33,521 nt of DNA from positions 1 through 33,521 of the forward strand of contig JAUNJJ010000032.1 of the NCBI GenBank assembly GCA_030533325.1. Direction: 5' to 3'. The DNA comes from Oscillospiraceae bacterium (GTDB lineage Bacteria > Bacillota > Clostridia > Oscillospirales > Ruminococcaceae). This document shows positions 6,332 through 15,039 of the stretch, one piece after another; the first letter of the stretch is position 1, and each line of letters begins with the position of its first letter. Both the position numbers and the translations under genes were made by a program. Below the pieces are notes generated by a model. It made no database searches. It had not been told where the DNA came from and saw only the letters and a program-made list of their open reading frames with translations.

Positions 6332-8641
6332 GTTATCTAATTTTATTCTGATGTCCGTTCCGAAGACTGACAGGTAAATTTTTTTTGATTCTTTAAATCT
6401 GTATGAAACAGTTATTTTATCACGATTTTTTATCACTGAAATTTCTGCAGCAATGTGTCCGGTTATATCCGGTATGGTGATAAATGCTTCTTTGTTTTCA
6501 CAGGGAGAGTACCAGATTATTTCGGTGCCTTCTGAATAATCATATTCAAAATTGTTTTTGAAATTTCCGTATGCTATGAGAGAATTTTCTTTAGCATAAA
6601 CAGGCATTTCCATATATGTGCATGTGCGCTTGAAAAATTTTCCGCCTTTAACGGTTTCTCCCGTTATTATATCAGTCCAGATTCCATCGGGTAGATAAAA
6701 TTCGGCAATTGATTTGTCATTGAAAACCGGGGCACAGAGAAGAGAGTCACCAAGCATATACTGTCTGTCGAGAGTCTGACAAATGCAGTCGTCCGGAAAT
6801 TCCATAAACATCGGACGCATCATAGGGATACCGGTTTTGGCTGTTTTAACTGCCTGTCCGTACAGGTATGGCATAAGGTTACCTTTTAGTCTGGTAAAAA
6901 ATCTCAGAACATCAACTGATTCTTCATCGAAAATCCACGGGACTCTGTATGAACTGCTTCCGTGAAGCCGGCTGTGTGTGGACATCAGTCCAAATGCACA
7001 CCATCTTTTATATATGTCAGGTGTGGCAGTATCTTCAAAACCACTTATATCATGGCTGAAAAATCCGAAACCGCTGCTGCAGAGTGAAAGACCTCCTCTG
7101 AGCGTTTCAGCCATTGAAAGATAGTTTGCTGAGCAGTCTCCGCCCCAGTGAACAGGAAATTTCTGTCCGCCTGTTGTGGCGCTTCTGGCAAAGAGGCATG
7201 CCTGGTTTTTACCGCTGCAGCTTTCAATGGCTTCAAATACAGTTTTGTTGTAAAGATATGTATAGAAGTTATGCATCATTAAAGGATCGCTGTTATCATG
7301 ATATTTTACATTTACAGGTATTCTTTCACCAAAATCGGTTTTAATGCAGTTTACACCACTTTTGCATAGCGTTCGTATTTTATCAGCAAACCATATACAT
7401 GCTTCCGGGTTTGTGAAATCGACGATGGCCATACCAGGCTGCCACATATCACACTGAAATACAGAATCATCCGGATTTTTCAGAAAATAATCATTTTTCA
7501 TTCCTTCATCAAACAGCGATGATCGCTGAGCTATATACGGATTTATCCATACAGATACAGAGATGTTCTTATCGTGTATCTTTTTCAGCATACCTTCCGG
7601 ATTCGGGAAACAGGATTTATTCCAATCAAAGTTTGTCCATTCGTACTCTTTCATCCAGAAGCAGTCAAAGTGGAATACCTGAAGCGGAATATCATGTTCT
7701 TCCATTTTATTTATAAAAGAAAGCACAGTCTCTTCACTGTAATCAGTTGTAAATGAAGTGGAAAGCCACAGCCCGAACGTATATGCAGGCGGCAGGGAAG
7801 GACGTCCGGTAAGTCCTGTATACGAAGAAATAACATCAGCGGGTGTTTCTCCGCCTATAATGAAGTATTCAAGTTTTTCTCCCGGTACGGTAAATGTAGT
7901 CCGTGAAACAGTGTCAGAAGCGACCTCGAACGATACCCGCCCGGTTGAATTGACAAAAACCCCATAGCTTTTTGATGAAAGATAGAACGGTATGCATTTA
8001 TAGGACTGATCTGAACTTGTTCCGCCGTCAGAATTCCATATTTCAACTGTCTGACCGTTTTTTATAAACGGCGTGAATTTTTCTCCGAATCCGTAAACAG
8101 TTTCTCCGATATCAAGACTGAGTTGCTCACGGAGAAATGTATTTCCTATATCCTCAAAATCCCAGAATCTGTTTCTGCTGTATGAACTTTTCCTGTTTTC
8201 TGTGCTGAACTGCTCTTCAACTATATATGAAGTGGTTTTTGTTCCGTTACCTGTAAGATGTCTGTCTTTGTAATAATACTGGATATCCCAGACAGATCCT
8301 TTTTTTATTACTGCACGGGTATCTCCTGAAATAATCTCTGTGTATTCCTCATTGTCATTTATAACAGGGATAAAGTTCTTATCTGTATTCAGTTCGAATG
8401 AAGGATGATTGTTTTTTGATCCTTTAAAATGAACTACAGATACTTTAATGATATTTTTTAAAGGTGACGATAATGTTACTTCAAGGTTTGGTCCGCCCAG
8501 TGTCATTCCGCGATTATGTACAACATATGGTGCTGCCAATACTGTAACGGATTTTTTATCACATATAGTTTCATAATTATGTGCTGCATATCTTACGTCA
8601 TAGTTTTTCTTTTCAAGCCAGAATCCATCAGAGAATTTCAT
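6308..8641 (-). CDS. yicI: Alpha-xylosidase, glycoside hydrolase family 31 (YicI type)
   Basis: Predicted intracellular enzyme releasing alpha-linked xylose from xyloglucan-derived oligosaccharides such as isoprimeverose; no signal peptide is seen. The 777-residue length fits YicI homologues. The GH31 barrel shows FHFDCFWMKEYEW, then the nucleophile motif KTDFGERIP (Asp436), diagnostic of the YicI branch, and the acid/base motif HWGGDC (Asp502), followed by the loop SHDISGFE. The N-terminal ~250 residues are the beta-sandwich that carries part of the active-site rim, and beta domains follow the barrel. An alpha-glucosidase activity cannot be excluded from sequence alone, but the KTDFGE motif favours xylose. 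It lies 70 bases downstream of prfC with a terminator-like hairpin between them. It fits a plant-polysaccharide-degrading gut or rumen lifestyle. Confidence 0.9.
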   Translation of the reverse strand: MKFSDGFWLEKKNYDVRYAAHNYETICDKKSVTVLAAPYVVHNRGMTLGGPNLEVTLSSPLKNIIKVSVVHFKGSKNNHPSFELNTDKNFIPVINDNEEYTEIISGDTRAVIKKGSVWDIQYYYKDRHLTGNGTKTTSYIVEEQFSTENRKSSYSRNRFWDFEDIGNTFLREQLSLDIGETVYGFGEKFTPFIKNGQTVEIWNSDGGTSSDQSYKCIPFYLSSKSYGVFVNSTGRVSFEVASDTVSRTTFTVPGEKLEYFIIGGETPADVISSYTGLTGRPSLPPAYTFGLWLSTSFTTDYSEETVLSFINKMEEHDIPLQVFHFDCFWMKEYEWTNFDWNKSCFPNPEGMLKKIHDKNISVSVWINPYIAQRSSLFDEGMKNDYFLKNPDDSVFQCDMWQPGMAIVDFTNPEACIWFADKIRTLCKSGVNCIKTDFGERIPVNVKYHDNSDPLMMHNFYTYLYNKTVFEAIESCSGKNQACLFARSATTGGQKFPVHWGGDCSANYLSMAETLRGGLSLCSSGFGFFSHDISGFEDTATPDIYKRWCAFGLMSTHSRLHGSSSYRVPWIFDEESVDVLRFFTRLKGNLMPYLYGQAVKTAKTGIPMMRPMFMEFPDDCICQTLDRQYMLGDSLLCAPVFNDKSIAEFYLPDGIWTDIITGETVKGGKFFKRTCTYMEMPVYAKENSLIAYGNFKNNFEYDYSEGTEIIWYSPCENKEAFITIPDITGHIAAEISVIKNRDKITVSYRFKESKKIYLSVFGTDIRIKLDNKKGILTV

Positions 8642-8659
8642 CCTGCCAACCCCTTTATC

Positions 8660-8697
8660 CTAAAAAATTTTCAGGATACAGTTATTGTATCCTGAAG
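8660..8697 (-). terminator. Intrinsic terminator of prfC
   Basis: On the minus strand TTCAGGATACA and TGTATCCTGAA form a perfect 11-bp stem followed by AAATTTTTTA. It sits between the prfC stop and the GH31 ribosome-binding site. The GH31 gene therefore either relies on read-through or has a promoter inside the prfC end; I found no clear one. Confidence 0.8.
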
Positions 8698-8710
8698 GTT
8701 AAAAGTCATT

Positions 8711-10324
8711 TTATGCTTTACCGAACTCTGAAAGTATAAGTCCGTCATTTTTCTCGAGAGCCCATCTGATATTCCATTCACTTGAGAAAAGAAGGAGATA
8801 GTTTTCATGGAAGTCCTGAACAATCTTAGTATCACTCGTGAGAATAAGTGACTTAAGATCAAAGTCATAAGGATTATCAATCCATCTGATATGTTCATAT
8901 GGAAGAGGCTCACGCCTTATTTCGACATTGTATTCGTTTTTCAGTCTGTACTCGAGAACTTCAAACTGAAGCATGCCGACAACGCCTACAATAACTTCCT
9001 CATATCCGGTATATGGTTCAGTAAATATCTGAATAGCACCTTCCTGTACTATCTGATTGATACCTTTCATAAACTGTTTTCTTTTAAATGTATCTGTACA
9101 TGACACTTTTGCAAAATGTTCAGGTGCAAATGTAGGAATTCCGGAATACCTGAACTTTTTACCCGGCATTGATATTGTATCACCGATAGAGAAGATACCC
9201 GGATCAAACACACCGATAATATCTCCGGCATATGCTTCTGAGATTATTTCTCTTTCCTGTGCCATAAGCTGCTGAGGCTGGGAAAGCTTCATTTTTTTAT
9301 TTCCCTGCACATGGAATACTTCAGAGTCACGTTCAAACTTTCCGGAACATATTCTCATGAATGCTATTCTGTCACGGTGAGCCTTGTTCATGTTTGCCTG
9401 AATTTTGAATACGAACGCTGAGAAATCCTCTTCAAAAGGATCAATAATGCCTTCGCTGGATTCACGTGCAAGCGGGGAAGGTGTCATCTGAAGAAAGTTT
9501 TCAAGGAACGGCTCAACACCGAAGTTGGTAAGGGCAGATCCGAAAAATACAGGAGAGAGTTTACCTTTCTGAACCGCTTCAAGGTCGAACTCCTCACTTG
9601 CTCCGTCAAGAAGTTCTATATCATCCACTATATTGCGATAGTTTTCTTCACCGATAACTGATGAAAGGTTTTCATCATTAAGATCTGCTTCATGTGCTTC
9701 AACTTCCTGGTGTCCGCCGTTTGCTGTGAATGATATAATAGCTTTCTTATTACGATCGTAAACGCCTTTGAATTCTTTGCCTGAACCAATCGGCCAGTTT
9801 ACCGGGTAGGTCTTAATTCCAAGTTCATCCTCAATCTGCTCAAGAAGATCAAAAGGATTTCTTGATTCACGGTCCATCTTGTTAATAAATGTAAATATCG
9901 GAATTCCTCTCATTACACATACTTTGAAAAGCTTTCTCGTCTGATTTTCAACACCCTTTGAAGCATCGATAACCATTACTGCAGAGTCTGCGGCCATGAG
10001 AGTTCTGTAAGTATCCTCAGAGAAGTCCTGGTGTCCCGGTGTATCAAGGATGTTGATGCAGTAGCCCTCATAGTTAAACTGCATTACTGATGAAGTAACC
10101 GAGATACCTCTCTGTTTTTCAATTTCCATCCAGTCAGACACAGCGTGACGGTCTGATTTCTTGCCCTTAACTGAGCCAGCCTGGTTTATCGCACCTCCGT
10201 AGAGAAGAAATTTTTCTGTAAGTGTTGTTTTTCCGGCATCCGGATGCGAAATAATAGCAAATGTTCTTCTTCGTTCAATTTCTTTTTTTATGCTGGGATT
10301 CAAAATAAGTTCCTCCGCTTTCAT
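8711..10324 (-). CDS. prfC: Peptide chain release factor 3 (RF3)
   Basis: Translational GTPase that removes RF1/RF2 from the ribosome after peptide release. 537 residues, normal for the family. The G1 motif SHPDAGKTT is at 26-34, with GISVTSS (switch I), DTPGHQDFSEDTYRTL (G3) and NKMDRESRNPFDLLE (G4, with the RF3-specific continuation). C-terminal domains II and III follow (for example GVVGMLQFEVLEYRL, typical of RF3). The start is ATG at 10324. It is preceded by a good minus-strand promoter in the 70-base gap behind the lipoprotein gene. Confidence 0.96.
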   Translation of the reverse strand: MKAEELILNPSIKKEIERRRTFAIISHPDAGKTTLTEKFLLYGGAINQAGSVKGKKSDRHAVSDWMEIEKQRGISVTSSVMQFNYEGYCINILDTPGHQDFSEDTYRTLMAADSAVMVIDASKGVENQTRKLFKVCVMRGIPIFTFINKMDRESRNPFDLLEQIEDELGIKTYPVNWPIGSGKEFKGVYDRNKKAIISFTANGGHQEVEAHEADLNDENLSSVIGEENYRNIVDDIELLDGASEEFDLEAVQKGKLSPVFFGSALTNFGVEPFLENFLQMTPSPLARESSEGIIDPFEEDFSAFVFKIQANMNKAHRDRIAFMRICSGKFERDSEVFHVQGNKKMKLSQPQQLMAQEREIISEAYAGDIIGVFDPGIFSIGDTISMPGKKFRYSGIPTFAPEHFAKVSCTDTFKRKQFMKGINQIVQEGAIQIFTEPYTGYEEVIVGVVGMLQFEVLEYRLKNEYNVEIRREPLPYEHIRWIDNPYDFDLKSLILTSDTKIVQDFHENYLLLFSSEWNIRWALEKNDGLILSEFGKA

Positions 10325-10353
10325 AATTAGTCTGAATAAATTTTACCCAGTTT

Positions 10354-10382
10354 ATTTTACCATAATTTAAGACGATGTGCAA
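10354..10382 (-). promoter_or_regulatory. Sigma-A promoter of prfC
   Basis: On the minus strand TTGCAC and TAAAAT are separated by 17 bases, about 30 bases before the prfC start. It overlaps the space behind the upstream lipoprotein gene, which lacks a visible terminator, so prfC may be read from both. Confidence 0.65.
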
Positions 10383-10394
10383 GTAAATCCTGCT

Positions 10395-11624
10395 TTATTC
10401 TTTGAAAGAATCGAGGTTAATGCTTTCATAGTCCGTATCAACTGTTACTTCCATAACCGACTTTGTTTCCATGCAGAGTTTATTGTAATCACTTGCATAT
10501 GTGTATGAATCGTCACCCATAAAAATCGGAATAAGATATTCTCTCAGGTATTCTTCGTCAAACGGGACTCTTTTGATTAAATAGAATCCTGAACCGTCTA
10601 TATACAGGGAACCGTCACTTGTTTCATTTTCTTTAAGAGCATTTGCAGCGTTGAAAAATGCACTCTGCATTGAATAATCATTGATATATTTTTCTGCATA
10701 TTCGCCGTTTTCCTTGGTTTCAATAGTATAATCCATATTATACTTTTTCATAAGAGAATCAAAAGACTCTCCTTCGCTGATTCGGTTCTTTATAACTTCC
10801 ATAAGCTCCGGAACGGCTTCATTAAGTGCGGTCTCGTCCTTCTTGTCCGCTATAGCGTTAAGTTTTTCAATAACAGCTTTTTCTTCATCTGTATATGAAA
10901 GCGTACTGTCTGTCTGAATAAAAACATCAAAGTCATCCTGAGTTATTAACATTGGTCTTATCTGAATATACTTTACAGCAATATAGTTGAGAAAATGTTT
11001 TGCCCTGTAATCTTTTCCGTAAAGTTCATTAACAATCTTTTCTTCAAGATATTTGTTTACATATGATTCTCTGTAAACTTCAGGTGTACAGTATATTTCC
11101 TTCAGATATTCATCAAATTCTTTGCCGTCATTGGTTGCGCTGTAGTATTTCTTTGTGTCTTCAATTTTTTTGTCTATTCTTGCAGAGTCAGATTCATCAA
11201 GCTCAATTGAATTATTTTCTGCAATCTTGTATACGGCAGCATTATTAAAAAGAAAACTCATTGTCTGTTCTTTAAGACTTTTAAGTTTTTCGCCTGATTC
11301 ATCATCATCCCAGTAAGTTTCATCGCCCTGGTCAAGACAGCTTTTTACATACATGAAAAAGTATCTGTATTCATCACTGGTTACTTCATGTCCTGAGATA
11401 TTCATCACAATACCATCAGCAAGGTCGCTTACTGTATAGCCCGAATCCTCATCTTCTTCGGTTTCAGGGGATTCTCCGGTGCCTGATTCTTCTGCTGAAT
11501 TTTCAGTTTCCGATACAGAGGATTCTGATTCAGATGATGGGTCTGTATTTTTACTGCATCCGTAAAATGCAGTTGATGATAACGCAAGTGCAAGAATTAA
11601 CGAAATAATTTTTTTAGTGCTCAT
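10395..11624 (-). CDS. SurA/PrsA-like foldase-type lipoprotein (degenerate parvulin)
   Basis: 409-residue predicted lipoprotein: signal sequence with lipobox STAFYGC (Cys23), then an acidic Ser/Glu/Asp-rich linker to about residue 65. The remainder has the layout of SurA/PrsA chaperones. A helical N-terminal region (about 70-215) is followed by segments that match a parvulin skeleton: RAKHFLNYIAVKYIQIRP, a GESFDSLMKKYN stretch, and a late FYLIKRVPF strand. The usual catalytic parvulin residues are not clearly present, so this may be a holdase or foldase rather than an active isomerase. The role in folding exported proteins on the outer membrane face is inferred. The ribosome-binding site TGGAGG precedes ATG at 11624. 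Confidence 0.65.
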   Translation of the reverse strand: MSTKKIISLILALALSSTAFYGCSKNTDPSSESESSVSETENSAEESGTGESPETEEDEDSGYTVSDLADGIVMNISGHEVTSDEYRYFFMYVKSCLDQGDETYWDDDESGEKLKSLKEQTMSFLFNNAAVYKIAENNSIELDESDSARIDKKIEDTKKYYSATNDGKEFDEYLKEIYCTPEVYRESYVNKYLEEKIVNELYGKDYRAKHFLNYIAVKYIQIRPMLITQDDFDVFIQTDSTLSYTDEEKAVIEKLNAIADKKDETALNEAVPELMEVIKNRISEGESFDSLMKKYNMDYTIETKENGEYAEKYINDYSMQSAFFNAANALKENETSDGSLYIDGSGFYLIKRVPFDEEYLREYLIPIFMGDDSYTYASDYNKLCMETKSVMEVTVDTDYESINLDSFKE

Positions 11625-11726
11625 AAATAATGGCCTCCAGATGAATTTTTATAAATAAACAGTTGTTATATTACCATATTAAGGTGTGAGTCGTGTGAAA
11701 TCTGAGAAAATAAACTGCAATATTTA

Positions 11727-11755
11727 TTGATGAAAAGAGATTTTTCTGATATAAT
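11727..11755 (+). promoter_or_regulatory. Sigma-A promoter of dtd
   Basis: TTGATG and TATAAT are 17 bases apart, and the -10 box is extended (TGATATAAT). It lies about 50 bases before the dtd start. Confidence 0.75.
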
Positions 11756-11807
11756 AACAATAAACAGGCGGAAAAATGCCTGAAATAAAGACAGAGGTGA
11801 AAAATAT

Positions 11808-12242
11808 ATGAAACTGGTTCTCCAGAGAGTGCTTGAAGCAAGTGTTGAGACAGAAGGTAAAACTGTCGGTAAAATAGGAAAGGGATATCTTGTCCTGTTT
11901 GGAGCCGGAGAAGGTGATACCTGCGAAGATGCTGAACGTCTGGCTGCAAAAATGATAAATCTCAGAATTTTTTCAGATGAAAACGACAAGATTAATCTGT
12001 CACTTGGCGATGTGGACGGACAGCTTCTGATAGTTTCCCAGTTCACCCTTTATGCTGACTGCCGGAAAGGAAACAGACCGAATTTTATTCAGGCTGCTAA
12101 ACCTGAACTTGCGGAGTCTCTGTATGAATATTTTATTGAACTCTGCAGGCAGAAAGTTCCTGTGGTTGAAACAGGTGTGTTCGGTGCTGATATGAAAGTC
12201 AGCCTCGTAAATGACGGACCGTTTACTGTTATACTTGAATAA
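11808..12242 (+). CDS. dtd: D-aminoacyl-tRNA deacylase
   Basis: Cytoplasmic proofreading enzyme that hydrolyses D-amino acids, and glycine from tRNA-Ala, off mischarged tRNA. 144 residues, full length. Diagnostic motifs are [17 protein letters not shown] (77-93) and the Gly-cisPro motif in NDGPFT (135-140). Start ATG with AGAGGTG eight bases upstream. It ends one base before the stop codon of the convergent TerB-like/beta-helix gene, and no terminator is seen in between. Confidence 0.96.
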   Translation: MKLVLQRVLEASVETEGKTVGKIGKGYLVLFGAGEGDTCEDAERLAAKMINLRIFSDENDKINLSLGDVDGQLLIVSQFTLYADCRKGNRPNFIQAAKPELAESLYEYFIELCRQKVPVVETGVFGADMKVSLVNDGPFTVILE

Positions 12243-12243
12243 C

Positions 12244-13431
12244 TCAGCTTTTCAGTTCCACGCTGTCAACAAGTTTGTTCCTGTCTCCTTTGAAACTTCC
12301 GTTGTCACTGAAGAACAGGTAGGTACCCTTATTGCAGCCACTGAACTCACAGTCATAGGCTTCAGCCATATTGTTGAAGCTTATGATGCCTCCTTTGAAA
12401 CTTCCGAGAGCAAAACATTTTTCAAAGTAGCATTCTCTGAAAACGGCACGGTTCATATTGACTGAACGTATTATTCCTCCGGTAGTGCTTGCAAAACTTG
12501 TTTCATATCCGCAGTTTTTGAAGACGGATCTTGAAACGAAAAGCTCGCTGTCAGGATTCAGGTCAAAAACAGCATCATTGCAGAAATTTGTAAAGGTGCA
12601 TTCGTCTATGCTGATACTCTGACATCCGTGAAACCTGAGACTTCCGCCGTTAAAGAAATCACAGCTTCTGAAGATAACTTCCTTTGCACATCCGAATCCT
12701 ATATGGAAGTCATGAATCTGTGTCATGTTGCTGAGATCAATACGGAGATTTTCAAAGACAATGGTATCGCGTACTATCTCACAGCTGTTGTAATTGGCTG
12801 AACTGCTGATAACAAGTATCCTCTTTGGTTCAAGGTTTTCATGAGTAAGAGAATAAAAGTGAAGGCATTTGTCTGTGTTTGCAAGAGCACCGCAGACAAA
12901 TTTTTTTGTATAGCAGAGTATATGTCTGTAAAGCTCAGAGGTGTCAAGCTTGTTTGTTTTTTCATATTTTTCAGTACTTTGTTCAAGAATTGCAGCTGCA
13001 TATCCGCACAGAATATCCACATCTGATTTTTTTATCTCAAGTGCAGCAGCTACTTCCGAAAGAAAATCCACCTGCTTTTTGTTCAGACTTCCTTTTGAAC
13101 AGGCGATAAGAAGACAGTCAGTAAAAAATATGATTTCAAGATTCATATTTATACAGTTCTTTGTAAAGTCCGCAACTTTTTCAGGAGTGAGTTCGCCTGC
13201 ACTTCTGATATGATCTGAGATTACTGTGATGGCATTTGTACTGTCCATAATCCGCTTTATAAACTGTATCTGATTTTCAGTGTCTGAGTTTTCATACTGG
13301 GCAGTTATATACAGCAAATCATAGTATGTAGTTTTGAAGTTTTCGTCTGCTTTTTCAAGAGGATGTTCCTTTATAGATGATCCGTTAATAACAATTTTGT
13401 GAAAAAGCTCATATTGACTGTTCGTATCCAC
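12244..13431 (-). CDS. TerB-like / parallel beta-helix protein
   Basis: 395 residues, no signal peptide. The N-terminal ~150 residues are helical; a segment around DCLLIACSKGSLNKKQVDFL resembles TerB-like domains found in tellurite/stress-associated proteins, although the acidic metal-binding residues are weak. From about residue 205 the sequence becomes a short-period repeat (VIFRSCDFFNGG, ISIDECTFTNF, LFVSRSVFKNCG, RAVFRECYFEKC, AYDCEFSGCN), the signature of a right-handed beta-helix. The start is GTG with AAGGAG upstream. It is the last gene of an operon, 16 bases after the dynamin-like GTPase, so the two products probably act together. Function is unknown; a membrane- or stress-related scaffold is my inference. 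Confidence 0.55.
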   Translation of the reverse strand: MDTNSQYELFHKIVINGSSIKEHPLEKADENFKTTYYDLLYITAQYENSDTENQIQFIKRIMDSTNAITVISDHIRSAGELTPEKVADFTKNCINMNLEIIFFTDCLLIACSKGSLNKKQVDFLSEVAAALEIKKSDVDILCGYAAAILEQSTEKYEKTNKLDTSELYRHILCYTKKFVCGALANTDKCLHFYSLTHENLEPKRILVISSSANYNSCEIVRDTIVFENLRIDLSNMTQIHDFHIGFGCAKEVIFRSCDFFNGGSLRFHGCQSISIDECTFTNFCNDAVFDLNPDSELFVSRSVFKNCGYETSFASTTGGIIRSVNMNRAVFRECYFEKCFALGSFKGGIISFNNMAEAYDCEFSGCNKGTYLFFSDNGSFKGDRNKLVDSVELKS

Positions 13432-13447
13432 AACGTGACTCCTTTCT

Positions 13448-15019
13448 TTATCTTAATCTTCTTCTTGACGGAAGGGACGATGAACGTTCACGGGACGGAC
13501 GTGTTACTTCTTCATTTTTTTCCTCGGTTTCTTTACTTTCCGGTTCCGGTTCGCGCCTTGAGGATCTTGCACTTCTTGACTTTCTTGATCTTGAACGTTC
13601 TTCATTTTTGGTTTCCGGTTCTGTTTTACTGTCCGTTTCCTTCTTCTCATCTGCTGATTCAGTTACCTTAAAGTGTCCGGAGATAACAGATGAAATATCG
13701 TTTTTCATCTTTTCGGCTTTTGCGGAAACTGAAAAAACAGGTACGATATCTTTCATTTTTTCCGTAAGTACAATTGAAACAGAGTTGATATATCTTTCGT
13801 ATGCAGATGTATCAATCTTGTTCCTGTCATTATAGTTTCTGAAAAGTTTTTCAGGATTAGGTATCGGAAGATCAGTGATCTTTATCTTTGAGATATCAAT
13901 ATTTTTCAACGGATTAACAGGCTTCTGGGTCGATTCGACGGCGACGAACTCATCGGAGTTTTCTTTCTTTGCCGTTTCAAAAACATTCTGTATATTGTAA
14001 ATCCTGTTGCTTGCTTCCTGTATCTCAGGCATTAGAGCTGCTCTGAATTCAGATAATTTCTGATTATCCGGAACAGAGTCAAAAACGGTTTCGAATTCCT
14101 GCGAAAAATTAATTATAGACGGACTTTTGTCCCATCTGTCCAGATAGGCAAGGATTTTGTACTTGTCAAACTTTTCCGGATGGAATCTTGAATAGGTAAG
14201 TACATCGATATAATTAACCCCGCGTGCATTCAGTATCTTCTTGGTTTTCTCGATTATTTCAGGGACTTCTCTCGTGTTGAATGCATCTGCCTTTGAGATA
14301 ATAATCAGTTTTGGAACAGACGGGTCGATTTTTTTCAGTATCCGGATATCATTTTCGCTTATTCCAAGATTAAGAATATTTATATCAGCAAACCAGAGTA
14401 TATAGTTTGAGGAACTAATTCTCTGTATCAGTCTGTATTCTTCAGATGCAGATAAATTTTCACCGGTTTTATTGTAACCCGGAGTATCGAGAAAAGCGAT
14501 ATGTTTCAGTTCCGGAGCGGAAGCATATGTCAGCATACTTGAGAACAGCTGGCTTAACGGAAGTTTTAAATCAGAAGATTCTGTTGTTCCGTTAAATACA
14601 GAACTCAGGTCCGACTGTTCCATCGTAACAAAGTGATCAAAGCAGTTAAGTCCGTAAATATACTGGGATGAACCGCATACGGCATATACCGGAACGGCTG
14701 AACCTGCATCCGTATCAACCGGGAGTATTCCGCCGTTGTATATTGAATTGAAAAATGATGATTTACCTGAAGATGTTCTTCCGCAGAGTGAAACAATATT
14801 TTTTTTCAGGAGCTGTTTGTATGCAGCATATTCCTTAAGTTTTCTGTACTTTGATTCAAGTTCAAGGCACAGAACAGGGTGACTCAGATATATATCGGGC
14901 AGAAATCTTTTTAATACAGCCTGTACAGATGAAATATTTTTCATATATTCATCGTCGCTGCAGCAGCATCGTGTTGCTTCATTAAGCAGCAAAAGCCGTT
15001 TTTCCATAGCTGCATCCAT
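13448..15019 (-). CDS. Dynamin-like large GTPase with Arg/Ser-rich C-terminal tail
   Basis: 523-residue GTPase. G1 is GRTSSGKS (80-87), G3 is DTPG (178-181), and the G4 position reads SKAD (242-245) instead of NKxD. The context fits dynamin-superfamily or YfjP-like GTPases, with a helical N-terminal region before the G domain. After the G domain come mixed helices (about 290-460), then an unusual low-complexity tail from about 460 that is Lys/Glu-rich and then rich in Arg and Ser (SRSRKSRSARSSRR, ending SRRRLR). The ribosome-binding site AAGGAGGG is excellent. It sits 20 bases after a cysteine-synthase-like gene and 16 bases before a TerB-like/beta-helix gene. Membrane remodelling or stress response is inferred from the superfamily, not shown. 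No transmembrane segment is seen. Confidence 0.7.
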   Translation of the reverse strand: MDAAMEKRLLLLNEATRCCCSDDEYMKNISSVQAVLKRFLPDIYLSHPVLCLELESKYRKLKEYAAYKQLLKKNIVSLCGRTSSGKSSFFNSIYNGGILPVDTDAGSAVPVYAVCGSSQYIYGLNCFDHFVTMEQSDLSSVFNGTTESSDLKLPLSQLFSSMLTYASAPELKHIAFLDTPGYNKTGENLSASEEYRLIQRISSSNYILWFADINILNLGISENDIRILKKIDPSVPKLIIISKADAFNTREVPEIIEKTKKILNARGVNYIDVLTYSRFHPEKFDKYKILAYLDRWDKSPSIINFSQEFETVFDSVPDNQKLSEFRAALMPEIQEASNRIYNIQNVFETAKKENSDEFVAVESTQKPVNPLKNIDISKIKITDLPIPNPEKLFRNYNDRNKIDTSAYERYINSVSIVLTEKMKDIVPVFSVSAKAEKMKNDISSVISGHFKVTESADEKKETDSKTEPETKNEERSRSRKSRSARSSRREPEPESKETEEKNEEVTRPSRERSSSLPSRRRLR

Positions 15020-15039
15020 CGCAGTCCCTCCTTATTATT

